Shown here in pieces: positions 7,915 through 16,133 of a stretch of 64,000 bases of DNA. Positions within the stretch are counted from its first letter, which is position 1, and every line of letters begins with the position of its first letter. The translations under genes were made by a program, and so were the position numbers. The DNA comes from Streptomyces gobiensis. Its GTDB lineage: Bacteria; Actinomycetota; Actinomycetes; Streptomycetales; Streptomycetaceae. The notes beneath the pieces are model-generated. The model did no database searches and was not told where the DNA came from. It was given only the letters and a program-made list of their open reading frames with translations. The stretch lies in assembly GCF_021216675.1 (NCBI RefSeq), contig NZ_CP086120.1, positions 1,612,001 to 1,676,000 on the forward strand, read 5' to 3'.

Positions 7915-8654
7915 TTGGCACCTCCGGTGGCGGCCACCGTGCTGGCGTCAGCAGACCCGCGGCGCAGTGAGAGCTTGGCCAACAGCCCCTTGTCGGACGG
8001 CGGGGCCTGTCCGATCCGTGTCTTGGCGTGCCGCTCGAGCACGCGCATACCCCGGGTGATGAAGAAGGCCAGTACGAAGTACATCACCAGGATGACGGTG
8101 TAGATCGGCCCGCTCTCCTGGGTGGTGATCCGGATCAGATTGGCGGAGAACGTGATGTCCGCCACCGAGATGGTCGAGACCAGCGCGGTGCCCTTCAGCA
8201 GCTCGATGGAGAGGTTGTTGAAAGGAGGGACCATCTCCGGCCAGGCCTGCGGGATCTCGATCCGGCGCAGCCGCTGCAGCCGGGTGAAGCTCAGTGCGAT
8301 ACCCGCTTCCCGCTGTGCTTCGGGCACCGACGCCAGCGCGCCGCGTACGATCTCCGAGCCGTACGCGCCATAGGTCAACCCCAGCGCCACCACACCGGCC
8401 CACATGGGCACCAGTTGGTAGCCGAACATCAGCGGGAAGGCGAACAGGAACCAGAAGAGCATCACCAGTGCGGAAGCGCCCCGGAAGATCTCAAAGTAGC
8501 CTCCCGACAGAAAGCGCACGATCCACAGCCGTGAGGTGCGCAGCGTGCCGATGGTGAAGGAGACGGCCAGGGCCAGGGCCGCGCTGTACAGCGTCACCTG
8601 AATGGTGATCCACAACCCGGGCAGCATCCAGTTGTTCCACAGACCCCAGGTCAT
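7911..8654 (-). CDS. ehuC: ABC importer permease (EhuC-like)
   Basis: A 247-residue partner permease with several membrane spans, the EAA loop (EAGIALSFTRLQRLRRIEIPQAW) and the EIFRGASALVMLFW segment seen in polar amino acid permeases. The ATG at 8652-8654 overlaps the binding-protein stop as ATGA and has AAGGAG upstream. A GTG nine bases earlier is a weaker alternative. The C-terminal 35 residues are hydrophilic. Confidence 0.88.
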   Translation of the reverse strand: MTWGLWNNWMLPGLWITIQVTLYSAALALAVSFTIGTLRTSRLWIVRFLSGGYFEIFRGASALVMLFWFLFAFPLMFGYQLVPMWAGVVALGLTYGAYGSEIVRGALASVPEAQREAGIALSFTRLQRLRRIEIPQAWPEMVPPFNNLSIELLKGTALVSTISVADITFSANLIRITTQESGPIYTVILVMYFVLAFFITRGMRVLERHAKTRIGQAPPSDKGLLAKLSLRRGSADASTVAATGGAK

Positions 8655-9562
8655 GGCGAACACAGCTCCTTGGCGGTCAGATCGGTCATGTCATCCGCGG
8701 TGAAGCCGAAGGGCTCGACGATCTCCAGCAACCGCCCACTGTCCTTGAGCTTGTGCAGCTCTTCGTTGAAGGCGTCCCGCAGATTCGTTTCGATCGGTCG
8801 GAACGCGAAGCCGCCGGCGCCGATCTGCTCCTCGCCGTCGACCTCGGGGATGAACGGCTCCGAGGCCTCGACACCTGGTGCGTTCTCCACCGCCTTGACG
8901 ATCGTCGGGCTGGTCCCGGCGAAGGCGTCGGCCCGGCCCTGGCGTACGGCGTCCAGGCCCGCCACCTGGTCGGCGTAGAACTGGATGCGGCTCCTCTTGT
9001 AACCATTGCCGGTCGCGTAGTCCGCCTGGAACCAGCCGTTGCCGGTGGCGAACCTGACGCCCGGTTTGGTGAGGTCCTCGTAGGTATGGAGTTCCTTGGG
9101 GTTGCCCTTGGCGACGATGAAGGCGTCCTTGGCCACATAGTCGGGGTCGGAGAAGATCACCTGCTCGCAGCGGTCCGGGCTGATCCACATCCCGGCGGAG
9201 ACCACGTCGAACTGGAGGGACTTAAGCCCGGGGATGAGCGAGCCGAACTCCGTGGGTACGGGCTCCATGGTCTCGATGCCAAGGTTCCCAAAGATGACCT
9301 TGGCGATAGCTGGTGCCTGGCCAGTCAGTTTTCCCTGGCTGTCGACATAGGCGTAGGGGATTTCACCGGCGATTCCCAGCCGCACCCTTCCCTGCGCCCG
9401 CATCCGGTCCAGGAGATCGCCGCCCCGCTCGGCAGCCTGGGTATCAACCCGGGCACAGCCGGTCATACCCACTACGCCAAGAGACGCCGCTCCTGCGAGC
9501 AGCGAGCGGCGGCTGATTCCTCTTCCGTTGTTTGTCTCGTTTTTCCTCGATGGTCGGGCCAT
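8651..9562 (-). CDS. ehuB: Solute-binding lipoprotein of the EhuBCDA-type importer
   Basis: A 303-residue periplasmic-binding-protein type 2 component. The N-terminus has a twin-arginine motif (SRRSLLA, residues 17-22) followed by a hydrophobic stretch and a lipobox ending at Cys36 (GMTGC), so it should be exported by Tat and lipid-anchored. The binding domain follows, with DVVSAGMWISPDRC and FATGNGWFQADYATG regions. The ATG was chosen because it starts a clean Tat signal; the frame continues 13 codons upstream without a good ribosome-binding site. First gene of the importer operon. Ectoine/hydroxyectoine specificity is plausible from family likeness but unproven. Confidence 0.86.
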   Translation of the reverse strand: MARPSRKNETNNGRGISRRSLLAGAASLGVVGMTGCARVDTQAAERGGDLLDRMRAQGRVRLGIAGEIPYAYVDSQGKLTGQAPAIAKVIFGNLGIETMEPVPTEFGSLIPGLKSLQFDVVSAGMWISPDRCEQVIFSDPDYVAKDAFIVAKGNPKELHTYEDLTKPGVRFATGNGWFQADYATGNGYKRSRIQFYADQVAGLDAVRQGRADAFAGTSPTIVKAVENAPGVEASEPFIPEVDGEEQIGAGGFAFRPIETNLRDAFNEELHKLKDSGRLLEIVEPFGFTADDMTDLTAKELCSP

Positions 9563-9779
9563 GGGCGCGCGGCTACCCACCCTCCGTGAAGATATGCGCA
9601 TCGTTTCGGGCCAGTGATCCTGACGACGAGCGGCGCACAGGCGCCGGAGCCAGCATCATGCACGGCTTTCGCAGGCCGGGCGGTCCGGCGCGCACGGCGT
9701 AGCTCGGTGGTCCCCACCTTGGGCCTACTGCGCGCTGTGGCGTGGTGCGAAGCCCTCCCCACCAGGGAAGGTAGGCCGC
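9563..9779. promoter_or_regulatory. Divergent promoter region of importer operon and kinase
   Basis: This 217-bp gap between two divergent genes must carry the importer promoter. It contains CGTTTCG near 9602-9609, resembling the CGTTTCGAAATG element before the dehydrogenase gene, which makes a shared IclR operator conceivable. No coding sequence is convincing. Confidence 0.3.
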
Positions 9780-10463
9780 ATGCGCACCGAGGAACTCATG
9801 GAGCGGGCATGGCGGCTGGCGGAGACGCATGGGCGGCGGCCGCGTGCCGTGCTGGGTCTGGTCGGCCCTCCGGGCTCGGGCAAGTCCGCCCTGGCGCGGG
9901 CACTGGTGTCCGGGCTGCTGGAGCGATACGGGCCAACGGCGGCCGCCTACGCGCCGCTGGACGGCTTCCATCTCTCCAACGCCCAGCTCAGCCGGCTCGG
10001 GCTGGCCTCCCGCAAGGGCTCGCCGCCGACCTTCGACGTGGCGGGCTATGCCGCGCTGCTGTCCCGTATCGCCGCGCCTGGCGAACACGACATCTACTGC
10101 CCTGATTTCGACCGGACCGTCGATGAGCCCATCGCCGCCCGCCATGTCGTCCCCCCGGACACCCGGCTCGTCATCACCGAGGGGAACTATCTGGCCTGCG
10201 AGCTGCCGGGGTGGGCGGACGCGCGCCTACATATCGACGAGCTGTGGTACGTGGAGACGCCCGATGATGTACGGGAGAAGCGACTGCTGGAACGTCAGCT
10301 GGCGGGTGGCCGGGGTGCGGCCGGGGCACAGGAGTGGGTGCGTACGAATGACGCACCCAATGGTGAGTTGGTCAAGGCATCACGCAGCGCTCCATGGATC
10401 AACGACATCGTGCACTGGAGTGGCCCGGACGGGTGGTCATCGGCACCCCTTTGCATCGGGTAA
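9780..10463 (+). CDS. P-loop nucleoside/nucleotide kinase family protein (uridine kinase / pantothenate kinase-like)
   Basis: A 227-residue P-loop kinase. Walker A is GPPGSGKS (residues 29-36), DGFH follows at 61-64 (the substrate-loop motif of the uridine kinase/PanK superfamily), and there are LVITEGNYL and a lid-like EKRLLERQL with arginines. It resembles the small 'nucleoside/nucleotide kinase' proteins common in Streptomyces, whose substrate is not established; sugar or nucleoside phosphorylation is expected. The ATG follows GGGAAGG. It ends 32 bp before tRNA-Lys. Its link to the divergent importer is positional only. Confidence 0.78.
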   Translation: MRTEELMERAWRLAETHGRRPRAVLGLVGPPGSGKSALARALVSGLLERYGPTAAAYAPLDGFHLSNAQLSRLGLASRKGSPPTFDVAGYAALLSRIAAPGEHDIYCPDFDRTVDEPIAARHVVPPDTRLVITEGNYLACELPGWADARLHIDELWYVETPDDVREKRLLERQLAGGRGAAGAQEWVRTNDAPNGELVKASRSAPWINDIVHWSGPDGWSSAPLCIG

Positions 10464-10495
10464 GCTCTCTTTCCGCCGGTCACGGACCGGCGCCC

Positions 10496-10569
10496 GCGCC
10501 GCTAGCTCAGTTGGTTAGAGCAGCTGACTCTTAATCAGCGGGTCCGGGGTTCGAGTCCCTGGCGGCGCA
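10496..10569 (+). tRNA. tRNA-Lys (anticodon CTT)
   Basis: A complete 74-nt cloverleaf with CTT anticodon, identical to the minus-strand tRNA at 5256-5329. CCA is not encoded. Confidence 0.97.
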
Positions 10570-10578
10570 CAGACGGTC

Positions 10579-10608
10579 GGAGGCCCTTCGCGGAAGCGGG
10601 GGGCCTCC
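10579..10608 (+). terminator. Intrinsic terminator of the rightward tRNA-Lys
   Basis: A stem GGAGGCCC (10579-10586) / GGGCCTCC (10601-10608), followed by TTCGTT, 9 bp past the tRNA end. Confidence 0.75.
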
Positions 10609-10731
10609 TTCGTTGCGGATCACTGCGGGCACTCGGTGCCACCTGCGGGTTTCCGGTCGCGGGTCTGGAGCTGCTCCCTCACACTGAGTGGTGTCTACGG
10701 TAGATCGGACAGCTGGCGTAGGAGGGCATCC

Positions 10732-10899
10732 ATGCCGGACTCACCTCGCTTGGGGCGGCCGGAGCGGCCGGCCCGTTCGGAGAACCGCGTGGCCCGCCGC
10801 CCGGGGGCCCGGTCGGTGTGTTTGCATCGTTTACGGAAATGGCCGAGTTCCACGGCGGACTCCCGGACTGCCATGCCTGACCCCATGCGAGGGAGTTGA
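10732..10899 (+). CDS. Small basic hypothetical protein
   Basis: A possible 55-residue Arg/Pro-rich protein. The ATG is preceded by AGGAGG at ideal spacing (6 bp), the main reason to list it. The composition (RLGRPERPARSENR, ARRPGARS) is also what GC-rich non-coding DNA gives when translated, so it may be spurious. It ends 2 bp before the next small reading frame, which would allow coupled translation. No family recognised. Confidence 0.3.
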   Translation: MPDSPRLGRPERPARSENRVARRPGARSVCLHRLRKWPSSTADSRTAMPDPMRGS

Positions 10900-10901
10900 C
10901 G

Positions 10902-11036
10902 ATGAGCACCCCTGTGCAAGAACGCGAACGGCTGGACGAGGAGAACCCGGCCGCCTCGGCCCCGGTACTGCTGCTCGCGGGGGAGGACGAGGACGACTGC
11001 GCCGGAGAGCCGCATATCTGCCGGAGCATCGACTGA
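10902..11036 (+). CDS. Small acidic hypothetical peptide (44 aa)
   Basis: A 44-residue frame with start ATG preceded by GAGGGAG. The product is strongly acidic in the middle (ERERLDEENP, GEDEDD) and ends CAGEPHICRSID, with two cysteines near the C-terminus. It starts 2 bp after the preceding small frame. I do not recognise a family. A peptide precursor or small regulator is conceivable, but no modification enzyme lies next to it. Three tandem 13-bp repeats begin exactly at its stop codon. Confidence 0.4.
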   Translation: MSTPVQERERLDEENPAASAPVLLLAGEDEDDCAGEPHICRSID

Positions 11037-11072
11037 CCCAGGCTTGTGACCCAGGCTGGTGACCCAGGCTTG
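11034..11072 (+). repeat. Three tandem 13-bp repeats upstream of cslA
   Basis: TGACCCAGGCTTG, TGACCCAGGCTGG and TGACCCAGGCTTG lie head to tail at 11034-11046, 11047-11059 and 11060-11072. The first TGA is the stop codon of the small acidic frame. They could be iterated operators for the cellulose-synthase-like operon. Confidence 0.75.
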
Positions 11073-11116
11073 CGGATCTCCTTGCAGATCTCTTTGGTCA
11101 CAATCGACCATATACC

Positions 11117-11144
11117 TTGGCGATTCTGGGTAAACAGCTAGTAT
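11117..11144 (+). promoter_or_regulatory. Candidate promoter for the cslA operon
   Basis: TTGGCG at 11117-11122 and TAGTAT at 11139-11144 are separated by 16 bp, each matching the vegetative hexamer at four of six positions. It would give a leader of over 200 nt before cslA. Visual match only. Confidence 0.3.
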
Positions 11145-11381
11145 CACTCTTGCGATCATGTTGTGAGATCCGCGAAGCTGATCCACAGTCACTGGCTCCG
11201 GTCAAGCCCCTGGTTGGGGAGACCAGAGGCAAAATCATGGAACCGGAACACCGTCCTCCGGCGTCTGGTGGAGCGGCGGTTACTAATGCCGCGCCCGTCT
11301 CGGCCCGTTCAAGGGGGTATGGGTCATGGACGCGGGTGAGAACGAGCACACGCAGCCCGCTGCGTGCGGGGGGATGGATTC

Positions 11382-13412
11382 ATGGCGTCGGCACCACGTC
11401 CGACTCAGTCGCGTGCCTACGACGACCCGTCGCAGACGACGAAGCTGCGGGTTCCCCGACAGCACCGCACCGGCCAGCACAACACGCTGGGCCGGGGTAT
11501 GCGCTGGCCCCGCAAGGCACCACCACGCTATGACTACGAGCACTACAGCAGACTCGCGGGCCCGCTGACCCAGCCGGACCCCGGTAAGCCGTACCGCGTC
11601 AGGTACCGCAGTCTGATCGCCGATGAGCCGCACCGGATCCGGGCCGGGCTACTGCTGGCCGCCGCGCCGCTGGTCTCACTGGGCCTCTTTCTCTGGCTGA
11701 TGCAGCCCCAGCACTGGACCGAGCGCGACGAGGGCTCGGTCTCCGATCTGGTGCTCAAGCTCGACATCGTGATGCTGGTCGCGATCGGTCTGATCGAGCT
11801 GTTCCGCACCATGAACGTCCTCTCCAACTCGCACGCCACGCTGGTCGCCCGGGACCCCGTCCCCGTGGTGCCCGAGCCCGGCACCCGCGTCGCGTTCCTC
11901 ACCTCCTTTGTGCCCGGCAAGGAGCCGATCGAGATGGTCACCAAGACCCTCGAGGCGGCCGTCAGGATCCGGCACCGCGGCACCATGCATGTCTGGCTGC
12001 TGGACGAGGGTGATGACCCAGAGGTGAAGGCGGTCTGCGCGCGCCTGGGCGTGCGCCACTTCAGCCGTAAGGGCGTAGCGAAGTGGAATACGGCCAAGGG
12101 CGCCTTCCGCGCCAAGACCAAGCACGGCAACTACAACGCCTGGCTGGACGCGCACGGCGATGACTACGACTTCTTCGCCGGGGTCGATACCGACCATGTG
12201 CCGTTGCCCAACTATCTGGAGCGGATGCTCGGCTACTTCCGCGACCCGGACGTCGGCTTCGTCATCGGCCCACAGGTCTACGGCAACTACGACAACTTCG
12301 TCACCAAGGCCGCCGAAAGCCAGCAGTTCCTCTTCCACGCGCTGATCCAGCGCGCCGGGAACCGCTATGGCGCACCGATGTTCGTCGGCACCAGCAACGC
12401 CGTCCGGATCAAGGCGCTCAAGCAGATCGGCGGTCTCTATGACTCCATTACGGAGGACATGGCGACCGGCTTCGAGATCCACCGCCACCGCAATCCGGAG
12501 ACCGGCAAGAAGTGGCGCTCGGTCTACACCCCGGATGTGCTGGCCGTCGGCGAGGGCCCCAACGCCTGGACCGACTTCTTCACCCAGCAGCTGCGCTGGT
12601 CCCGGGGCACCTTCGAAACCATCCTCAAGCAGTACTGGAGGGGCTTCGGCACCCTGCCGCCCGGCAAGCTCTTCAACTACACGCTGATGATCATCTTCTA
12701 TCCGATCTCGGCGCTGAACTGGATTCTGGCCGCGCTCAGCTGTGGGCTCTTCCTGGGGCTGGGCGCCTCGGGTGTGCAGATCGACCCGGTCATCTGGATG
12801 ATGCTGTACGGCAACGCCTCCGCCCTCCAGGTCGGTCTGTACATCTGGAACCGGCGGCACAATGTCTCCCCGCATGAGCCCGAGGGCTCCGGCGGCCTGG
12901 CGGGCATGCTGATGTCCGCGCTCTCCGCCCCCGTCTACGCCCGCTCGCTGATGGATACCGTGCTGCGCCGCAAGAGCAAGTTCGTGGTGACGCCCAAGGG
13001 GGATTCGGCCAGTCCGGACACCCTCTTCGGCACCTTCCGGATCCATCTCTTCTTCATTCTCGTCTTCGGCGGTTCGCTGGCCGGCTCCTTCTTTCTGGGC
13101 CATGACCACCCAGCAATGATCACCTGGGCGGGCCTGGCGCTGCTGATCACAGCGGCGCCGATCATCGGCTGGCAGGTGACCGTACGGGCCGAGAAGAAGA
13201 AACGACAGCGGGAGCGGCACCACCGCAAGGGCGGCGGCGTCTCCGCGCCGATGCCCGAGCCGGGCGCGCACCCCGTCATCCCGCCCGGGTCCGTCAGCGC
13301 CGCCGCCCCGGCGGAGACGACGGCGGCGGGTGCGGACGGGGAACCACGGCCCAGCTGGGCCGCCGATCCCGACGAGACCATGCAGATCGCCCTTGGGGGA
13401 CGTAAGAAGTGA
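11382..13412 (+). CDS. cslA: Cellulose synthase-like glycosyltransferase CslA
   Basis: A 676-residue GT2 membrane glycosyltransferase. The processive beta-glycan synthase motifs are in order: LLDEGDD, DTDHVP (the DxD), TEDMATG and QLRW (the QxxRW). Two transmembrane segments follow the N-terminal tail and about five follow the catalytic domain, with a charged Pro/Ala-rich C-terminus. In Streptomyces CslA makes a beta-glycan at hyphal tips together with GlxA, needed for tip integrity, morphology and attachment. The ATG at 11382 follows a G-rich Shine-Dalgarno; a GTG six codons earlier is possible. Its stop overlaps glxA by 4 bp (GTGA). Confidence 0.93.
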   Translation: MASAPRPTQSRAYDDPSQTTKLRVPRQHRTGQHNTLGRGMRWPRKAPPRYDYEHYSRLAGPLTQPDPGKPYRVRYRSLIADEPHRIRAGLLLAAAPLVSLGLFLWLMQPQHWTERDEGSVSDLVLKLDIVMLVAIGLIELFRTMNVLSNSHATLVARDPVPVVPEPGTRVAFLTSFVPGKEPIEMVTKTLEAAVRIRHRGTMHVWLLDEGDDPEVKAVCARLGVRHFSRKGVAKWNTAKGAFRAKTKHGNYNAWLDAHGDDYDFFAGVDTDHVPLPNYLERMLGYFRDPDVGFVIGPQVYGNYDNFVTKAAESQQFLFHALIQRAGNRYGAPMFVGTSNAVRIKALKQIGGLYDSITEDMATGFEIHRHRNPETGKKWRSVYTPDVLAVGEGPNAWTDFFTQQLRWSRGTFETILKQYWRGFGTLPPGKLFNYTLMIIFYPISALNWILAALSCGLFLGLGASGVQIDPVIWMMLYGNASALQVGLYIWNRRHNVSPHEPEGSGGLAGMLMSALSAPVYARSLMDTVLRRKSKFVVTPKGDSASPDTLFGTFRIHLFFILVFGGSLAGSFFLGHDHPAMITWAGLALLITAAPIIGWQVTVRAEKKKRQRERHHRKGGGVSAPMPEPGAHPVIPPGSVSAAAPAETTAAGADGEPRPSWAADPDETMQIALGGRKK

Positions 13413-15373
13413 AATACCGTCCGAGCCGCCGTGCGAAGCGTCTGGGCCTCGCCACGGCGGCGGTGCTCGTCGTGGCGGGAATGAACGCGCCATGGCTGAT
13501 CCGCTTCGGCAGTGAGCAGTACCACCAGTGGAACATCAACCGCCCTGTCTACAAGGCCCAGAACGGTCTGTGGCAGGTAGTCGACGTTCCGGAGAAGTAC
13601 AAGATCAACACCATTCACGCCGCGCTGCTGCACACCGGCAAAGTGCTGCTGGTGGCGGGCTCCGGCAATGACGCCGAGCAGTTCAAGGCGAAGACATTCC
13701 GCAGCGTCCTGTGGGATCCGAAGAAGAACACCTTCAAGAACATCCCCACCCCGAAGGACATGTTCTGCGCCGGTCACACCCAGCTGCCCGATGGCAAGCT
13801 GCTGATCGCGGGCGGCACCCAGCGCTACGAGACGCTTGAGGGCGACGTCGAGAAGGCCGGCGGTCTGATGATCGTCAGCAATGAGAACCCCGACAAGCCG
13901 ATGACGCTGCCCAAGGGCACCAAGTTCAAGGGCAACAAGAGCGGCAAGACCTTCGTCACCCAGCAGTCACTGCTGGTGCCCCGGGCGAAGAAGGTCACCG
14001 ACCCGGTGACCGGCGATGCCAAGGTCACCGCCCGCCAGGCCCGTATCTATGTGGAAGCCCAGGAGAAGGGCAGGAAGCACGCCACCGGCGACACCGAGCA
14101 GTACACGGTCCTGGGCCTGAAGGGCCAGGACCGGGAGAACGTCTACGGCATCGCGAACAAGCTCTCCTTCGACAAGAAGGACTTTCAGGGCATCAAGGAG
14201 TCCTACGAGTTCGACCCGGTCGCCGAGCGGTATATCGCGGTCGACCCGATGGAGGATGCCCGCTGGTATCCGACCCTGACCACCCTGGAGGACGGCAGGG
14301 TGCTCTCCGTCTCCGGTCTCGATGACATCGGTGAGGTCTCCAAGAAGGTCGAGCTCTATGACCCGGCGACCAAGAAGTGGCGGACGCTGCCCAAGGAACG
14401 TTACTTCCCCACCTACCCCGGCCTCTTCCTCGCGGACCAGGGCAAGATCTTCTACTCCGGCACCAGCTCCGGCTACGGCCCCGCGGACCAGGGCCGCGTG
14501 CCCGGTCTCTGGGACTGGCGGACCGACAAGTTCCAGAAGATCCCGGGTCTGAGCGACCCGGACGCGCTGGAGACCTCCATGGCGGTGCTGCTGCCGCCCG
14601 CCCAGGACCAGAGGTACATGGTGCTCGGCGGCGGCGGGATCGGTGAGAGCTCCAAGGTCACCGATAAGACCCGGATCGTTGATCTGAAGGCGGACAAGCC
14701 CAGGTTCACCGACGGCCCCAGGCTGTACGCCCCCGTCCGCTATCCCAGCAGCGTCATCCTGCCCGATGACACCGTGCTCACCACGAATGGGTCCGGTGGA
14801 TACCGTGGCTACAGCGACAGCGATGTTCTGAAGGCCGAGCTGTACAACGCCAAGACCAATACATCCCGCAGCGTCGCCGATCCCCTCGTCGGGCGGAACT
14901 ATCACTCCGGTGCGCTGCTGCTGCCCGACGGCAAGGTCATGACGTTTGGCTCCGACTCGCTTTTCGCCGATGAGGCCAATACGAAGCCCGGTCAGTTCGA
15001 GCAGCAGATCGATATCTACTCGCCGCCCTATCTCTTCCGGGACTCCCGTCCGGAGCTGCGGGACGGCTCTGACACGCCACAGAGCGTCAAGCTGGGCGGC
15101 AAGGCCGAGTTCCAGTCCAAGGACGCCGACCAGATCCAGGAGGTCCGGCTGATCCGGCCGAGCTCCTTCACTCATGTGACCAACGTCGAACAGCGTTCCA
15201 TCGCCCTGGAGTTCGAGCAGACCGCGGAGGGTGTCGAGGTGACCCTTCCGGAGGATCCGACACTGGTGCCGCCGGGGTACTACATGGTCAATGTCCTCGA
15301 TGCGGAGGGCACGCCATCGGAGGCGGTCTGGGTGCACGTCCCCGTGGCAGCCCCCGGGGAAGTGCGAAGCTGA
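13409..15373 (+). CDS. glxA: GlxA copper radical oxidase (galactose oxidase-like)
   Basis: A 654-residue oxidase with a single N-terminal membrane anchor (residues 11-30) and a kelch-type beta-propeller. Copper-site residues match the galactose oxidase/GlxA pattern: Cys120 and Tyr287 for the thioether-linked Cys-Tyr radical cofactor, Trp286 beside the Tyr, Tyr498-His499 in RNYHSG, and His589 in TFTHV-like context (SSFTHVTN). GlxA is thought to oxidise the nascent CslA glycan at the surface. The GTG start overlaps the cslA stop, giving a coupled operon. Confidence 0.95.
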   Translation: MKYRPSRRAKRLGLATAAVLVVAGMNAPWLIRFGSEQYHQWNINRPVYKAQNGLWQVVDVPEKYKINTIHAALLHTGKVLLVAGSGNDAEQFKAKTFRSVLWDPKKNTFKNIPTPKDMFCAGHTQLPDGKLLIAGGTQRYETLEGDVEKAGGLMIVSNENPDKPMTLPKGTKFKGNKSGKTFVTQQSLLVPRAKKVTDPVTGDAKVTARQARIYVEAQEKGRKHATGDTEQYTVLGLKGQDRENVYGIANKLSFDKKDFQGIKESYEFDPVAERYIAVDPMEDARWYPTLTTLEDGRVLSVSGLDDIGEVSKKVELYDPATKKWRTLPKERYFPTYPGLFLADQGKIFYSGTSSGYGPADQGRVPGLWDWRTDKFQKIPGLSDPDALETSMAVLLPPAQDQRYMVLGGGGIGESSKVTDKTRIVDLKADKPRFTDGPRLYAPVRYPSSVILPDDTVLTTNGSGGYRGYSDSDVLKAELYNAKTNTSRSVADPLVGRNYHSGALLLPDGKVMTFGSDSLFADEANTKPGQFEQQIDIYSPPYLFRDSRPELRDGSDTPQSVKLGGKAEFQSKDADQIQEVRLIRPSSFTHVTNVEQRSIALEFEQTAEGVEVTLPEDPTLVPPGYYMVNVLDAEGTPSEAVWVHVPVAAPGEVRS

Positions 15374-15452
15374 CCCGATTGGTGGAGTTCCGGATGCGGG
15401 GCGGGCTCACCGGGGGGATCTTCGGGAGTACCGAGCCCGGAGGTTTCCACCC

Positions 15453-16127
15453 ATGCGCATCGCACGCCCCGCCACGGTCACACTCCGTACATCGCTGATT
15501 GCCCTCGCCATCTGTGCCGCGGGAGCCGCTCCCGCGGCCGCCGACCCGGACGGTACAGCCGGGTCGGTCATCGTGACCCCGCCTCAGGTCCGTCCGGGAG
15601 GAGAGGTCAATATCCGGGTCGACTCCTGCGACGGCGACAAAGGGATCGCGCGGTCCAGGGCATTTGTGTCCGCCATCGCGCTGAAGGCCACCGCGGATGA
15701 CGCGCTCACCGCCGACGCGAGCGTACGTGCCTCGGCGCAGCCCGGCGCATACCGGATCACGGTTGACTGCTACGACAAGACGGGAAACCTCAAGAAGGCC
15801 ATCGCGGAGGGCCGGTTCTCCGTCGTCGGCGGCAAGGGGCCCCACCCGTTCCGGCCTCCCCGGCCCAGCGAGCCCACTGGGCACAGTGGGTACGGCGAGC
15901 ACAGTGGGCGCGGCGAGCACAGTGGGCGCGGCGAGCACGGCGAGCACACTGTGCACAGCGCACCGGTCGCCCCCGTACGTGCCGGTGGCGGCGGCACCGC
16001 GGGAGAGAGCAGCGCCGGAGTGCCGCACTCGCTCGCCCTCGGGCTGAGCGGTGCCGCCGCGCTGGGCATCGCGGGCGCCGCGCTGCTGCGCCGACGTACC
16101 GTGGCGCGGCACGGCGGCGACAGCTGA
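15453..16127 (+). CDS. Secreted His/Gly-rich protein with C-terminal membrane anchor
   Basis: A 224-residue protein with a Sec signal peptide ending AAPAAA near residue 30, an Ig-like extracellular domain with two cysteines (residues 31-125), a repetitive His-rich linker (GEHSGRGEHSGRGEHGEH) and a C-terminal hydrophobic helix followed by RRR. The tail resembles a sortase sorting signal, but no LPxTG or LAxTG pentapeptide is visible. The start has GGAGG 9 bp upstream. It is 6 bp from the sortase gene, so functional pairing is likely. The His-rich linker could bind metal, which would fit copper-dependent GlxA nearby; this is inference. Confidence 0.7.
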   Translation: MRIARPATVTLRTSLIALAICAAGAAPAAADPDGTAGSVIVTPPQVRPGGEVNIRVDSCDGDKGIARSRAFVSAIALKATADDALTADASVRASAQPGAYRITVDCYDKTGNLKKAIAEGRFSVVGGKGPHPFRPPRPSEPTGHSGYGEHSGRGEHSGRGEHGEHTVHSAPVAPVRAGGGGTAGESSAGVPHSLALGLSGAAALGIAGAALLRRRTVARHGGDS

Positions 16128-16133
16128 CCGGCG

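Noticed and set aside
15880..15960. A CRISPR-like array in the His-rich repeat of the secreted protein
   Set aside because: The repeats are short, contiguous, in frame and without spacers; they encode GEHSGRGEH units.
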